This document shows, piece by piece, positions 1 to 14,300 of a DNA stretch of 64,000 nucleotides. Numbering within the stretch: the stretch's first letter is position 1; every line of letters starts with the position of its first letter. A model generated the notes under the pieces. The model had not been told where the DNA came from, did no database searches, and saw nothing but the letters and a program-made list of their open reading frames with translations. A program made the position numbers and the translations under genes. Source of the DNA: Varroa destructor (taxonomy: Eukaryota; Arthropoda; Arachnida; Mesostigmata; Varroidae); contig NW_019211458.1 in assembly GCF_002443255.2 (NCBI RefSeq), positions 32,263,319-32,327,318 of the forward strand, written 5' to 3'.

Positions 1-1370
1 TATGTGACGACATTTGTGATTTTGTATTTGTTTACCTTTTCGTCCATTCACTATGCGTCTATAGTTGCTACGCGTCGGTGCCTAATGAAGACGCGACATT
101 AATCAGTCACCATTGGTCGATGCTATGCTAAAAAATACCTAAACTTTGTAGGTACTCTGAGATCGCATTGAAGATTTTCATAAAAGCGGTCGCGCGCGTG
201 TGGTGTGATCGCTTTTATTGTAATGGTCATATTTGCTGTTACCGATTATATGATCGCTGGTTAACTTTTCCATATCATTCAATCGTCTGTTCTCGTCTTT
301 TTTGTCAGTAGTATTTACTGCCTCCACCGTGCTTACTTCAGTGTGCTAACTGGTCTGCTCACTCATTGAAACCTTTATTAATCACGATCTCATCGCTACA
401 TGACAGCGTTGCAAGTAAACGACACGTAGCAACAACAAATAACAGTATATGAAGTCATAGTGACGCTACGGGAGTGGAGAGCGCTGTGAAAGAAATTGTA
501 ACTTAGCAAGGCAAAAAAAAAAAAAAATACCTTTGTGTTCTCAACAATATGGAACAAATGTGCAACGCAAACACTCTAATCCGGCTAGGAAACGCGAGCA
601 TGATGAAGTACAAGACTTATCGCTTTAGATTTCTACAGGATTACAAGACTTTAGATTTCAATCTGGTCTCTCTACGCGTATTTTCTCGATCTATTGGATA
701 TTTTCGATAATTCGGTGTTAAATCCCGCAAGGCCCTCAAGTGTACACACAAAAAGAGTGTAGTTAAAATCTGCAACGGTAAACATGAAAGTCTATTTTAC
801 GTAAAGTAAACATAGATTATAGCGTTGTATATATTAGTAGGAGAATGATGATATGCTAATGGCTGTGTATGTGCGTGGCCGCATTTGACTGTCGTCTAAC
901 CAAGCTTAACAATGTCCCCTTGTCATTTCTGCTAACTGTCTGACCCTACAAGCCACTGTATTTCCATTGTTAGAAGTGACCAAAAAAAAGCGCCGTTGAG
1001 TTACTGAAGCAAAATCTGGGAAAGCAACGTGTAGAAAATTATAGTGCGTTTAGACAATGCGACAGCTCTAACAGTCATCATCGTGGCACTGTCAAGCAAC
1101 CTACAATTTGCTTCTCGTCCCCCCTTTTCATCTATTTTAGAATTCGCAGCGAGTCTATATTTCGCTGGACTGTTAGTTTACATGTTTGGAAATTGTCGTC
1201 TGATTGGCATAGGGCCACTGGACATTGGTCGGGGCTATTGCATTGATCCGTGAAATCTATTTTCGTGCGTCACGCCGCCGTATCGCAACAGCTTCTGCTG
1301 GCTACAATAGTTGCCATCGCTGTTAGTTGTAGTTTAACGGCGACGAAAAATCTCCTCGTCGATTCGTATA

Positions 1371-1394
1371 GGCGAAGGCGAAGGCGAAGGCGAA
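1371..1394 (+). repeat. (GGCGAA)4 hexanucleotide repeat
   Basis: Four consecutive GGCGAA units in otherwise unremarkable sequence. Confidence 0.9.
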
Positions 1395-3431
1395 TCAGCC
1401 AAGAAGTGCTCCGAGCATAAGCCACAAAAGGCCACAAAATAATAGAGAATTCTCACTCGCAACAGTGGCTGAAGGAACGGATACACCTTTTGCCTCTTCG
1501 CCATTCAGCTTAATCGTGTCCGCTCGTGTCTTGATTCTCCTGCTCGAGGGAGTGGGGTGAACGAGCAACTTGTGGAGCAGTACATGACTTTGTCATTGGA
1601 GTCGACCTAAATAGCAGGTCGTTCCCACAGTTCGTGGCAGCTATTCCGCTTTGTACGATGACAGGCGTGTCTTGTGTTAAACAAAAGTATCATTTGAACT
1701 ACTCGCACTAATTTAGAATCCCTTTGAAGTGACGCTTATTCGAATTGTACCTAAAAAGACACTGGAATCAGAGATTTCTTCCTGGCTCAATGGGCAGCCC
1801 CTTTCAAATAGGACATAGCATGCAAAAACTATCGTTTTTAAGCTAAGAAATAGCTCAGTTATTTGCGCTATAATGATATTTATCTAAACCCATTGAGTTT
1901 TACACCCTATATAGTATTGCTGCTCCGGTGCCGCGTCCCGTACCTTCAGGAACGTAAACTGTTTCTTTAATTTGGCGTACACTGAAGCGACTATTTACAA
2001 AGACGCGAAAGTTTTTCCTGTCTTTTAATCTGAACAAGGTCCCTAAGTTGCAGCAAGTTGAAGTACAATCACTCGACTCATCCAATCGAAATGAAGAGAT
2101 TTCCCATTGGAAATGCTCAGAGTAAATAGGTGCAGTAACGAAACACGAAAGATCCAAACTATACTTGGTTGTACATTATTATCACTGAGATTATTTTATC
2201 GAATCAGAGGTATCGCACAGGTAGTGCTGAAGCGTTGGTCATAAGAAGTATTGCCATTCAAATGAAAACCTCTGATAAAATAAAGCTGATATATCAATGT
2301 TTGCTTGAAGATCGGAACAGATTTCTTTCTACTTGGACCAATTGTATCAGCGATGTCTGTTTGGTCGCTACGCTGGAATCTAATACATTCATTCCACTGG
2401 ACGTCACCACCATCGAAGTCAGCGGTCACGTTTTCCTGATTAATTCGAATAGATGATTCGGTGCGCCCCGTTTTTCCCGTAGTAAAGACGATAAACGATC
2501 ACGAAATTTGAGCATCGCTGGTTCTTGGCTGTCGCTAGTAACCATCACCAAAGTTACCTGGAACTAGACGTACGTGGAATAATCGATCAAACAGTGGTGA
2601 GAGCATGAAGCCTTTAGACGCCTCACAGACGGTTCAATGCTTTGTGACACTCATCCAACAAAAGGATGAGCACAGCCACCATAATTGGCCGATCACAACT
2701 AATTCGTTACGAATTTGTGAACGTTTTCGCCTGCCGATGCGGTTGACAAGTACGATTATTTCGTCGGCTATTTGGAAATAATCGAGTGTACGAATATGTC
2801 GTACCTGCGCATCGAGGCAGCAGTCTGTTGGGTTGGAATGTACGCCGACAGGTCAGATCTACCGGGTGGGAAATTCGACGAGCTATGCCAGGGCTGTGTT
2901 TAGTCGGAGGTAATCTTCAAGGTTTTCGCATTAATTCTTATCACGGAATTGTAATGGCAAAGGCGGGCTGCAAGTACAGAGTACTCCTTCTTGCATACAT
3001 TTGTAAGAAACGAGCATTATCTCCGAACCTAACGTATTACGGAAAGTGTCTGAAACTTATCAGGTATGCACTCACCCCTTGCAGTCGCTGTCTCTTTTAA
3101 CCGATTCCCATATTTCTGGCGGCTTAAATTTCTCTGTGTAATTTTCATTCAAATGTTCATCAAGGAAGAATGACCCGATTCGTATCAGAGTAAGCTCATG
3201 TGAATTGCGCTGTATTGCAAAAAGAAATAGACAAAAGCAGGAGATTGCAGTCTTTCCGCAGAGCTCGAAGGTCGTAAACACGGGCCCAATCTGCGAGCGA
3301 ACCAATCTGCAATCTGCGTTTAGGCCATACAGACGGGCCTTAAGATATACCTTAGAAGTTTTTCTTTTTTACTGAAAGAAGAAGGGCTGTGCTGCGGGGC
3401 GATATTGTTGTGCACTTCTGCGCATTCTAGT

Positions 3432-3674
3432 TTTAAAAGCCCTAATATGATTGGCCTTCTTAAATCAAAGCTGTTTCGATTGACTGAGACTCATCATTCG
3501 AGATTCGAGAGCGATATAGACTTACGGGCTTGGACGGAGCCGCTATGTGAAGCTCGAAGCCTTTCTACGTGCGTAAGATTGTCTCGTACCTCTGAGCAGT
3601 TATCTATAAGTGTGTTTTCGATAACTAACAATAATGATCTGGAAGACCTTCTTCCAAGTAATGAACCATCCAGG
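3432..3674 (+). CDS. Coding-like exon, possible alternative first exon
   Basis: An open, Ser/Thr-rich reading frame runs from an acceptor-like ATTCTAG to a strong donor (CCAG|GTATGT). An ATG lies at 3447. It ends in phase 2, so it too could splice to the transmembrane exon at 20922 and give the peptidase a longer cytoplasmic tail of about 76 residues. Family members often use alternative first exons. There is no recognisable domain, and it may belong to another gene or be chance. Confidence 0.22.
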
Positions 3675-3937
3675 TATGTAGCCTAGTATGGCGTGGTCAA
3701 TCAATCAATCACGCTTACGTGTTTATGGCACTACATCAAATCGACCATTTGAATAGGTCTCCAAGCAACAATGTGTACAATTCGCATCCTACCTAATAGG
3801 TTTTTGTGAGCGGTGAACTATGCATTAAAATATGATGGGTTTATTACATATTATGAAGCTACGCCCCCATGTACCTACAGATTATTTAAGCTATTTAGGA
3901 TCGTCCATAAGTCATTCTAGTTGCTGATGAGTGCGAT

Positions 3938-3961
3938 GAGAGAGAGAGAGAGAGAGAGAGA
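3938..3961 (+). repeat. (GA)12 microsatellite
   Basis: Uninterrupted dinucleotide run. Confidence 0.98.
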
Positions 3962-6900
3962 CACCGGTTTTATAAGCATATGCCCAAAGAAAAACAGATA
4001 TATACGTCACTTTTTTTGTGTATATAGACATAGGGTCATCTTTAATACAACTGCCAACTGCCTCTATTAATTCGGCTTCAATCTGCTGACTGCTCACGAC
4101 TAATTTTTTAGCTTTTAACCGTAACTAAAGTTATATAAGACTGTTTGCTGGCTCATCGAAGCCTTTCTCAAATAGATTAGATATGAAATGTTTAGATTTA
4201 AGTAAAAAAAAATTAAAACATACAACAAGGGTAAAAAATGCAAGATTAAAAATACTTACTCTATTTTTAAGCGTTTTCTATCTGCTTGTTAATTTTTGGT
4301 CTTCTGCTCTATTTGAACATTTTACTTTGCTTAAACCAGATATAGGACTAACTTAAGAGTGCATAAACAAGTCAATAAAGCGTGGGGCCGTTTTCGTGTA
4401 CAGTCAGCACTGTAGTTACCGTGGTCTTTACTTAATAAAAAAAAACTTTAACTATGCTACAGAATAGACATCAATCAGATTTAAAAACGGAATTTACATA
4501 AAGGTACATTGGTCTCCCCATTGCTTTCAGCTTGCAAACAATTGTACTACTAGAGTTGTTTTATTACTGAATATTTTCAGTCAACACGAGATAAACAAGG
4601 CTCCATCCTTGTGCGTGCAAACTAAGTAAAAGCTAAGAATATTCAAATGGTACTACTGAAATCGCTGAAACCGTTTGTTATATTCTTGCAATGGAATTTA
4701 CAGCGGTATAAAGACCGAGTCGTTATTTTCTAACTCAAATGACTAATGGGATCACTGCTATGTTGAACATTATCTAATTAGATGGATTTCTAATAGCACT
4801 TTATGGGTCATATGGGTTAATTATCCTTCCATTCAGATATAGGCTGCAATCCCACGTTGGTTCCTGACTGCGACTGAATATAGACGGATACTCAATTAAA
4901 GTAACGGTGGGTTTAAGAGTCTACAACAAGGTGCCACTGTTTGAATACGAACGTTCACGCCTATCTACGACTCTAGTATACTTCATTTAAACTGAAAGTT
5001 CAGGTTATAACATAGAAAATAAGTTCCAGCTGTGCATCTGATTCACAGGTTGATAATTGCAAAAAAAAAGATAATAAATGTCGATTGGCATTATGACAAG
5101 GATCAAGTGCGAATAAAGCACGATGTCCTTATACCAAAATAAGGAATTGCGAAACGTAATTATTATACACATTATTATAATTACGTCCCTATTCATTTAT
5201 GCGCTCTGCCATTCGCCATTGGGTGTAATTTTTTTTATTTGTTCAGTACCATTGTGCTTAAGTACCATTGCTCGTAGGTGTTGTTTCGTTCGCTATCGGA
5301 TTCAACCAAGCTTACAATCTTTTTTAATAGAGGCTGTGAGCAGTGCACTTTACGAACGGCCAAACACTACTAAGCTAGATCTTAACAAATGTGGATCGAG
5401 TGCGGGCGAGTCAGTTGGGTTTGTTTCCGCCGACGTAGCTAAGTCTTAACTGCTGTCTTAGCTGAAACGAAAACCGAAGAATATCTATTTGAGGAATAAC
5501 TATCAGTTCAACATATGATAAACTTAATTGCCAAGTGAATTATATGCGGTACCGATTTAACGAATGCTTGAAAACTTTTGCAATCCTGCGCGAGATAAAG
5601 CGAAGTTCCGCGAGCTTAAAGCGAATTTTCTCTGCAGTATTTTTTTTATCGTTCTATTTGTATATGGATAGTATGTTGCTACCATGGCTGCGTTAAGTTT
5701 ACCTGAAATTTTGCCGGCTCCTCAAAGCTTCATGTGATCGGAAATTATTTGTTTACTGACAAGCGTACATTATCAAAATGTTTAATATAGGCTTTTTTTT
5801 CACAGGCAATAAAACGTAAATGTAAGCGGCTTTGCTGCGGTATCTCTCGTCGTGTAAAACAAAGGCTTCTTCCTATGAAGTAGGTCACTGTTTTCAAAGT
5901 TTTTGCCTATTTGGTTCGTCAACTAGAGAAAACGTCATTGGTCAAAAGAAATCAGACTTCTGTTAACTGCGGTAGGTTAGCTCATTGGGATGATTTTCTT
6001 TAGCAAAAATTGTTTCTACCTGTCGCGAATGCCAGTATCCTACAAGATTGCGGTGCTCCAAGACGTAAAAAGGGTCGATCTGATTAACTACAGAGATCAT
6101 ATTTTCACGCAGTTCTGGCAGAATTGAAGAACTGCAAAGAAACAAAAATAAAACAACAAAAATTAAATGTAAAAATCAAGTAAAAAAAACAACTTAAGAC
6201 ATAAACGTTTCTAATGTTAATAGCGGCGAGTGTGCGAAAGGAAACTTGTGTCGATGCTCTCAGCAACTGTTAAATGTGGTGACGCTAAGGTAATAAGATA
6301 ATCACCTGTCTATTCTGTAATTATAATTACTCAAGCAGTTAGTGTTCGTTTTATGAGACATTTGACTCGCTTCTATCTTAAGTAATAGAACTTCTTGTAT
6401 ATACACGTGGTTAGTTGTTCTTAAGCGCATTTGGAAGAATACAATGATAATACGAAGCTTAAATGGCATATCTGGAATCTTCCAAATATTAATAGCCGAG
6501 CTTGAAAGTCTTTTCTTTTGCCTGGTACTTAAAGCTTGGGGTATATTGGAGCTATCCCAAAACGATAGTCAAGACGCACGCTCCTGAAAGTAATCGATAG
6601 TAATTTCTCTTTGAACTTCGTTTGCCTTATGGACGCCCTTTCCTATATCATATCTCAATCAGGAACCTCGAATCTTTGTCAGTTGGAGATTTAACTTTAA
6701 GCTAGCGACGAGCTGACTAAAGATAGGTTTAAAATGAAAGTGTGAATTTAATTTGGTAGATTTTTTTTACAAGTCCTAGTAATTCTCCCTATACCTGCCA
6801 TGTATGGCTATTAATATAATAATTTTCTATACTCGACATTTTTAACAAAAAGTCACATCTGTATACTGTAAATATTTGCTGGAATTCCTTATTAGAACCG

Positions 6901-8619
6901 GAAGAGCGCCTATCTTCGCCCAACGGTTCTTATCCAGGACATTATGAGTTTTCAAAGCTCAGGTTTATGGCAGTTCGCAAACAACTAGGACTGATGATAT
7001 CCTTTATGCCAAATTCTGGTAATTGAGATTGCATTTTCTATAAGTTTTCTATAAATTTATTGTGGCTTACAGTCCTATAATAGTTGACTGTATGTTGCAG
7101 TTGTTGTGCAGTAATCATTCTCAAAGCTGACAGCTTCACAGCGTCCGACCTTTTCTCTTGCGTACACAACCAGTAGCGTCGCGGAACCTGTAACGCGCGA
7201 AGAAGTCTAATGAATGGATTTGCAAATAAAGGATTCAGCTTAAAAGTCGTCAGTCACAACGACTGTCATTTTCTTGCACTATGTCAATGATTCGACAATG
7301 TAGAGAGGGTACTTTCCGTCAATATAGGTTGCACTGTGGCAAGGCTACTAAGGGGCTTAGATTTCCCCCAGATACCTTCCGGTTTCCCTTGTTTGCCGCC
7401 AGTCTAAAACGGTTTTTGTATTCTGTAGACTGGACCCGCATCCGAAAATCGGAATTGCATCAAAAATCTGCTTCATATATTTTTTCAGCGCACGTACATA
7501 ACGTGACGGTAATCATTGAGTGATTCTATCCTTTCAGAACTTTTGCTCATTGCAGCGTACAGAAAACAGGTGTATTATTACTTTGTTATTGCGACCATTT
7601 CCTTGGTTAGTCATTAAAAGATTGTGCGGGTCCGTTATGCGGTCGGGGCTAGCTGAAAATTTAAGGAGGATAGATTGACACCGAAAAACTCGTATCTTGT
7701 CGCCTTATTCTAAGTGCTTCAAAGGATACTCGGTTGTTGAAATAGCTTTGGTAGCAAACTTTTCTATGGTCCATTCCATTGTTGTCGTTAGCTAACGCCT
7801 GTAATGTAGCTAACCGTTTGTTTTATTCTTACTAATAACAACTCGTTACTGATGAATTTATTGGCCATACATAAATCATAACATGTAATAGCGATAAGCC
7901 TTCAATGGTGATATTGTTTGCCTTTATGGTATTGCTATTACATTAATTAGTAACGGGGTTTGTGTGAGCGGGTAGTGTAAATGGGCAATAGTGTCTGGAC
8001 GTACATATTAGGTAAGCGTCGATTAGTTGAGAAGTTTGTCTCAGCCTTATTACTCTATGATCTTATTGGTAAACGAAAATAAAACTGTGTTAAACGAAAG
8101 GTAAATGCGAGATTTACTTTGATTAATCATTAAATAAAGTTAGAGAAAGTAGATAATACTTCGTAGATTATTTTTTGATATTTTATTTATATTACAGTTA
8201 TTATTATTTACCGAAGTGGATAATGGCGATATGGCTAAAGGTAGTCAACTTCGAACTCGTGTCTAGTTCACGGCGTAGCGTATCACAGTCAACCAAAAGC
8301 AAAATACGTTTAATCGTTATATTAGCTTTTAGTGATGAAATAATACAGGTAGTTAATGTTTCGTTGTAAGTTGTTTGACTATTCCACAAAGTGTAAACAT
8401 TAAAAAAAATCCTTCATTGCAATCTCTAGAATCACATGAACAAGAAACAATTGGTTGATCTGTAAATCACCCAAATCGATATACCTCTTTAATGAATACC
8501 TTTAACCTCGAAAAGAAGTTCTACTAGTTGTTAAACAGACAACATGAGTCTAAGGAAGTGAAGATCAAGTTCAATTGAAAGCTGCTTTTGTAACTTGTAC
8601 AAGTACTTATGAAAATATA

Positions 8620-8719
8620 NNNNNNNNNNNNNNNNNNNNNNNNNNNNNNNNNNNNNNNNNNNNNNNNNNNNNNNNNNNNNNNNNNNNNNNNNNNNNNNNN
8701 NNNNNNNNNNNNNNNNNNN
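8620..8719. other. Assembly gap, 100 N
   Basis: Exactly 100 N, the conventional placeholder for a gap of unknown size. Two apparent ORFs spanning it are artefacts. Confidence 0.99.
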
Positions 8720-10576
8720 TTATATTTGTTGAACAATTTCACCTCCGTTTGATTCGCCAAGTTGCAATAATCACCCTACCTCGGTATCACGTTCATACCC
8801 TGTTTAGCGTCACAAAAGAGGCGTAATTGTCAACAAAGTTATATCCTAGCACAGTATACAACAAACTTCACTTTTAAGGTATTCGTATTGCAGCGCGGAA
8901 CCTTCACTAATTGAACCACGTATATTTGGGCCTTGGTTCGGAGCTGATTCTAATTTTACTTCAAACTAGCGCTGTTCTGTCAAAACAAAAGGTCTGGAAG
9001 GGGCACAGGAGGGCGCTTATTTGTGCGTAAGAGGTGCTAGATTCACAGCTAGTAAAAGTATATTTCCCGTTAGAAAGAAAAAAGTCAAAGAAGCATCAGT
9101 TTTGATTGTGAACCTTTCTCTTTTAGCTGTGTATATACTTTCTGTCCGACTGTAAAACAGACCGCGACGTAGAAAAAAGCGAATGCTATTTAACCAGAAC
9201 CGAAGATATACTTCGGTTTTGTCATGTAAAATCCTTAACCATCAGATTTAGGAATACGCTTATCTGATGTTTAGTATCACAGAAATCCACGGATATTGCT
9301 TTTTGTATATTGCGGAGGAAGCAGCATAAGAGCAAGATCGAATCGGTGGAACATCCGTAGAGCCTCATGGCCTGCTCTGCGGTCTGTTAGCAGAATGTAA
9401 ACTACACTTATCTTGCTATGTAAACACCGCATAAGAATATATAATATTTGTCGTCCTATGTCGTTAAGGAAAAGATCGGTCTACTATGTAATGTGAAAGT
9501 TAAATTACTATAGACTGACAAAAAAAATCATTCGTTATTCATTTACGGATCCATCTCGTTGCCAGAAGTTCTTCCATTTTCTGTATAGCAATCAAGAAGT
9601 ATCCATCATCCATGACGCAACATAAACGACGCAAAAAATTATGTACGTCAAAAAGGCCACAATAGGAACATTGCTAATTTTTTTTTTATTGATCAGGACA
9701 CATCTTAGGATTCGCCTTACAGTTAAGACATAAACCTATCTTGTTTTTAGAAAAAAACAAAGTGTCACACGTTCAGCAAAACGGCTGTAGGCCTTTGATT
9801 TGTAGTCATGTTAAACGAAGTCCACTGCACTGATACAAAGAGGCAAGGGATATGGTATGCCCTTTCCCATTGGGAAAGACACGATGCCTTGGACACTGTA
9901 ATCGCAAATCTAGCCTGGCAAAATCGCCCGCGAGCAGTACCGCATCCGGTTAACTGTCCAATGTGAACGGAATTCGGTGCTCCATTCCAGCTCAGAAACG
10001 CTTGGTGGTTGAGTGAGGCTTGGATTGTGCGTGTTTCGACGGATTAGAGTAAATTATTCGGCAACAAACCCCTCGTGCCCCGCTATGTGATTGGTGTCTA
10101 GCGTAATTACCTGGTGGTGTAGGCGTACGCTTTCTTATTCAATTAGTCGCCTGCCTGACGTGGTCTAGAGAAGAAGCGCTACGGAAGTGAGTGAACCGAA
10201 ATGGTATGAAATTTGTTCACCAACTGTGGAGTCGGTAGACAATGGTACCCATTTCCTTTGCAATTCCTAGTTAAAATGCCCAAATGAAGGCGACAGTTTT
10301 TTTAAAGAACATGAAATTACAGTAGTATGTGCTTACCGATCTGTTTCGGCCTATGGATCTTGCCTGCGACAACAGAACTAAAGATCGATTTCGCGTGTGT
10401 AAAATTCCGGATGTTTTTTCATTAATAGCCGATGGTGGAGAAGTTAAGTGAAAAACAAACTAGTGGACAAGTTCCCATTGCGGTGTTATTTAGGAGATTA
10501 ACAAACGACGCAACAATAATCGCTGCCGAAGTTACGATATCGATTAAACTAACAACGAAAACAAGTAGATCTTAGG

Positions 10577-10668
10577 ATGATGCCGTCAGCCTCAACAACG
10601 ATAGACGAAGGCCTCAAAAGTGCACAGACCAGTTCAACTAGTCGAATCATCGCACTTACATCAAACTG
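10577..10668 (+). CDS. Candidate first coding exon of the M13 peptidase
   Basis: An ATG with an in-frame TAA nine codons upstream opens 30 codons plus two bases, ending at a GTATGC donor. The phase (2) is exactly what the acceptor at 20922 requires, and the join restores a Trp codon. The encoded tail, beginning MMPSASTTIDEGLKSAQ, is Ser/Thr-rich and would be a short cytoplasmic N-terminus before the transmembrane exon, as expected for type II M13 enzymes. The stretch is richer in GC than its surroundings. The full protein would then be about 806 residues, with HEITH near residue 641. The splice to 20922 (10.3 kb intron) is inferred, and the phase would match by chance one time in three. Confidence 0.42.
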
Positions 10669-11974
10669 GTATGCCAGCAAAACACATTCATTATGATACA
10701 CACTAATTCTGCGTATAAATTATGGCTGCTGTTGAAATATTTAAGCCGAAAAATCGCTAGTTAGCTCACCATAGATGTACTAACTGCGTCTTTTTTTTTT
10801 TGTTTTTTTCGCAAACTAACATTTGTGCTTTCAGCAATTTCTCAATTAACCTATATATTTGAAGCTTCAAATATCGTATTAAATTACTAAATTTATTCGG
10901 GATACTAGGAACAACTGCTAGTAATCACCTATTGTGCCTTACAAACAACAAAGTGTCGTCGAGTTATCCTTAGATAGTTATTATGACTTTAAATAGTTCC
11001 TGTAAGGCTAGTAGTGTTGAGAAAAAATACATGTGACAGTTGCGTCGTTACGAGGCTGAGTCCGAATCTGAATAAGCACTTCGCAACTTCGTCGAAGTGA
11101 CCCGAAAAACTCGAAAGACTGAAGGTACGAGACCCCCCCCCCCCAGACCCATACTCGACCAAAGTGTAAAGGTAGCAAACTTTTAGCTAAAAGAAAACCT
11201 ACGAACAGCTAGCAACGTGAACTTGTGCGGTTTCGATTCAGTTTAATTTAGAGACAGATAGTTATTTATTTTGATTACACTTGTCGTGTAACGTGTGCGT
11301 TTGGCGGGGCTGGAAGCAGCGACCCCTAGTGTTTTCGAAATTAGAATTCGTCCAATACTGTGTAACTAGCAATAGCAATTGAAAAAAGTCAGCTTAATAG
11401 TTCCGAGTGTTTATTTAACAGTTCATCAATTGTAGATTAGAGACACAAATGGTTACGAATCAAATATCTGGAATATATTTACAAACCAGAGCTCTAGTAA
11501 AGGTTAGAACCTAACCGCGCAGTTAACTGTGCGTAGTCCGTCATAACTCGAGTACATAGGAAAGCGTATAGATTCAGTTAAACTACTAACTTTAGGAAAT
11601 TGGTTTTGCTTGCGTAATGTATGTTTTTGTTCTGTCGTTAGTATTCAAGAAATACTGAAACTTCTACTCATTTGCAAAATATACAGTGCCAAGGATCACA
11701 TAGTAAAAGGAGTTACTAGGAAAATATGCGCGTAAAATATCGGTAGACTTTGTGATTCAACACAATGCTATCCAGCTATTAAACAATATATGTACCCTAC
11801 CCATTCTTGGTTTGAAGCTGACGTTTATAGACACGTAAAGATTCTAGATCATGCTATTCTACAACAAACTAAAAAGGCTTAACGGAATTACGAAAGTCAA
11901 CGTTCGCATTTATTATAAGGTAGCTATCGTCTACAACAGCGGACAGTTAATGGATGAGAAAGAACAGCTAGTTG

Positions 11975-12145
11975 TCGTACTATTTTGTCCAGGATTAATC
12001 AATGTTAATGTAATGTGCTTGTCCGTAGGCAAAGACGCATATGGTGTTCTAGGTTCGAAACCGGGCGTAGGCACGCTCTGTGCGTGCTAAGACAATAGCC
12101 GCCTAAAGGTATGCTAAATGACAGTAGAACTGGATATAAAATGGG
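11975..12145 (+). repeat. tRNA-derived SINE-like copy 4
   Basis: CTAGGTTCGAAACCGGGCGT (intact box B) and GGCACGCTCTGTGC align with the body of the other copies. Box A is degraded. Confidence 0.45.
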
Positions 12146-13263
12146 AAATATTCATTCAGTTAATTTGTTTCTGTCGTTTGCTATTCTGCGATGCCGCGCT
12201 TCTTTCTTCAACTTCAGCTGAGAAGAACCTATTTCCGGATATGCATAAAATATGGTACAATACCTGAAACGCAGTGTAGGTGAGCCGGTTAATGCTTGGG
12301 AAATAGACGATCACATGGATTGCATATTGCTGAGCATTATAATATATGAATGGTCTACATAAATGTATTTAACGACAGTAAGGCTTGTCGTGTGTGCATA
12401 TTGCTCGTAAATTGCTTCGGGTGTTCGAGAAACTACTTAACATTTTTTCAAATGTCTGAAGTGCCTTGAAACTAAAATTCTGGAGCTTTTTTGTTCAGCA
12501 CGACTGAAACCGCGAGGTGCGGTTGCTCGCAACCTCAGTGTGTATCTCTTCATCTTATTCCTGCCGCATTTTATGCGAATCTTCAGAAAATCGTTTTACG
12601 TGGATTTTAGAATGGGACTAAGTAAAAAGTTGTTCGGGACACCGTTTTTACCACCGCCTCAGCTATCACAGTAACGCTACATTGTTAGCAAAAAATGTGA
12701 ATTTGCTATTTAAAAACAAGATTTCGTTAGCTGAGAACACGGACTGTGGCGAGTGTGATTGAAAAATTAAGCTGGATATGAGCAGCAGCTAGGCCTTTTT
12801 GTGCAGGGCAATTCGAAATCGCACATATCGGTGTAGGAACGTCCGAAGCTTTTCGCAAAGCCCACAAGCTCTATAGAGTAAAACAATTCTTTACGTGTCT
12901 TCGCAGCAAGCTACAATATTTCTTTATTTGCAACATACGAAAACATACTATAATACCGTCTCTGAAACCTTTCATCGAAGAAGCAGTGCGTTCAAACAAA
13001 ATTTGACGATGCTTCTGGGGCCTGCCGGAGCGATCACTTTGACCAGGCCGCATTCAGCGTACTGCTAGGATTTGTTACCGGCTTCGATGAGAACTAGAGC
13101 GTTCTCAGACACCAACATAAATCTATCGTAGATTTATATCTAAACACGCGTGTCTTCTGTCAGAGAATATGAACGACTGCCTTTTACCAATTGCCAGTAA
13201 CGAAAGTTATCACACTCCAAACTTATTCCCAGAGTGGTAAAATTTAATGTTCAAGATTTTATT

Positions 13264-13275
13264 ATTATTATTAAG

Positions 13276-13317
<42 letters not shown>

Positions 13318-13329
13318 CTTAATAATAAT
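13264..13329. repeat. Perfect 66-bp AT palindrome with (TA)16 core
   Basis: 17-bp arms ATTATTATTAAGAATTA and its complement flank a TA run, followed by an (AAT)n tract. It could extrude a cruciform. Confidence 0.95.
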
Positions 13330-13599
13330 TGATAATAATAATAATAATAATAATATATTGATGATAGCATGTCTTACCCGAGACACAATTGAAACTTGCC
13401 CAAAGTTTAAGCAGAACATTTTCAAAGTGCGGAATCAGCGACTGAAGTCTACAGATGCAGTATGTTTATCTCTTACAAGAACATAAGCTATGTACGCGTT
13501 GCACTATCATCTATTATTAACGACACACCGCAATGCATGTCCAAAAGGAGAAACTAGTGGTACTAGTGAAAACGTTCATAACGTACATAGTCCTCTCTT

Positions 13600-14300
13600 G
13601 CGCCACCCGTACGTTCGCTTAAACCCCTCGAGCATACATGACAAAGGAGAAGAGCATGTGTCGCCGTTGTAGGTTAAATAGTCTGTTAGTCACGGAATCA
13701 AACCGATGCATATGTATTTTATGGTGCTCACTTCATCCCCAACAGCAGCAGCAGCCGCCACTCGCTCGTGCAGTGATCATCCAGACACGCTGCTTCTCAG
13801 TGTCTCGACATTGCGTGAACTTTTACAGCCATGAGGACGACGCATGCGTCTTCCCTCCCTTGTTAGCTATTTACGTCAATCAATCATCATCAAGACAGCT
13901 ACATTAGACCTCTGATTGCCGCAAATTTTGACAAGCCAGGTGGCATGACACTGCGGTGGATGATCGCTCCGTTGGCAACGACGCTGACCGCGTATTGCTT
14001 GTTAATATTGCTGGTATAACTGCTGTTAACGGTGTTCTTATGATGCCGTTATTAGTTGAAGGCAGGACGCTTCGGAGCCCCGCGTTAGATGTCGAGTGGA
14101 AATTTGTAAAGTACACTGTCACCGCTAAGAGCAGACGACGCATCCGATGAGTGACATGAAGATGGCCAGGACCAGTACAACTATAGCGATTTGACCTGCC
14201 TGCACCGGACCCTAGTACTTTAGATGTGCCTGGACCACTAACAAGAGATACTTGAAGAAATGAACCTAGCACAGCGTAATACAAATATGATAATAACCAA
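13600..14300. other. Locally GC-rich island with open frames on both strands
   Basis: Holds the longest ORF of the window (13904-14284, minus, 126 codons, Ser/Thr-rich, no motif), a + ORF at 13956-14150, and a CAG/CCG stretch at about 13743. Open frames on both strands suggest base composition more than coding. It could be a promoter or 5' UTR island. Confidence 0.3.

Noticed and set aside
2786..3100. 104-codon + ORF
   Set aside because: Non-ATG start, no motif, no splice context; length is compatible with chance.
5123..5449. 108-codon + ORF with hydrophobic stretch
   Set aside because: The hydrophobicity comes from AT-rich ATT/TTT codons, and no family resemblance is visible.
8524..8826. 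ORFs of 78 and 83 codons
   Set aside because: They run through the 100-N gap and are artefacts of translating N.
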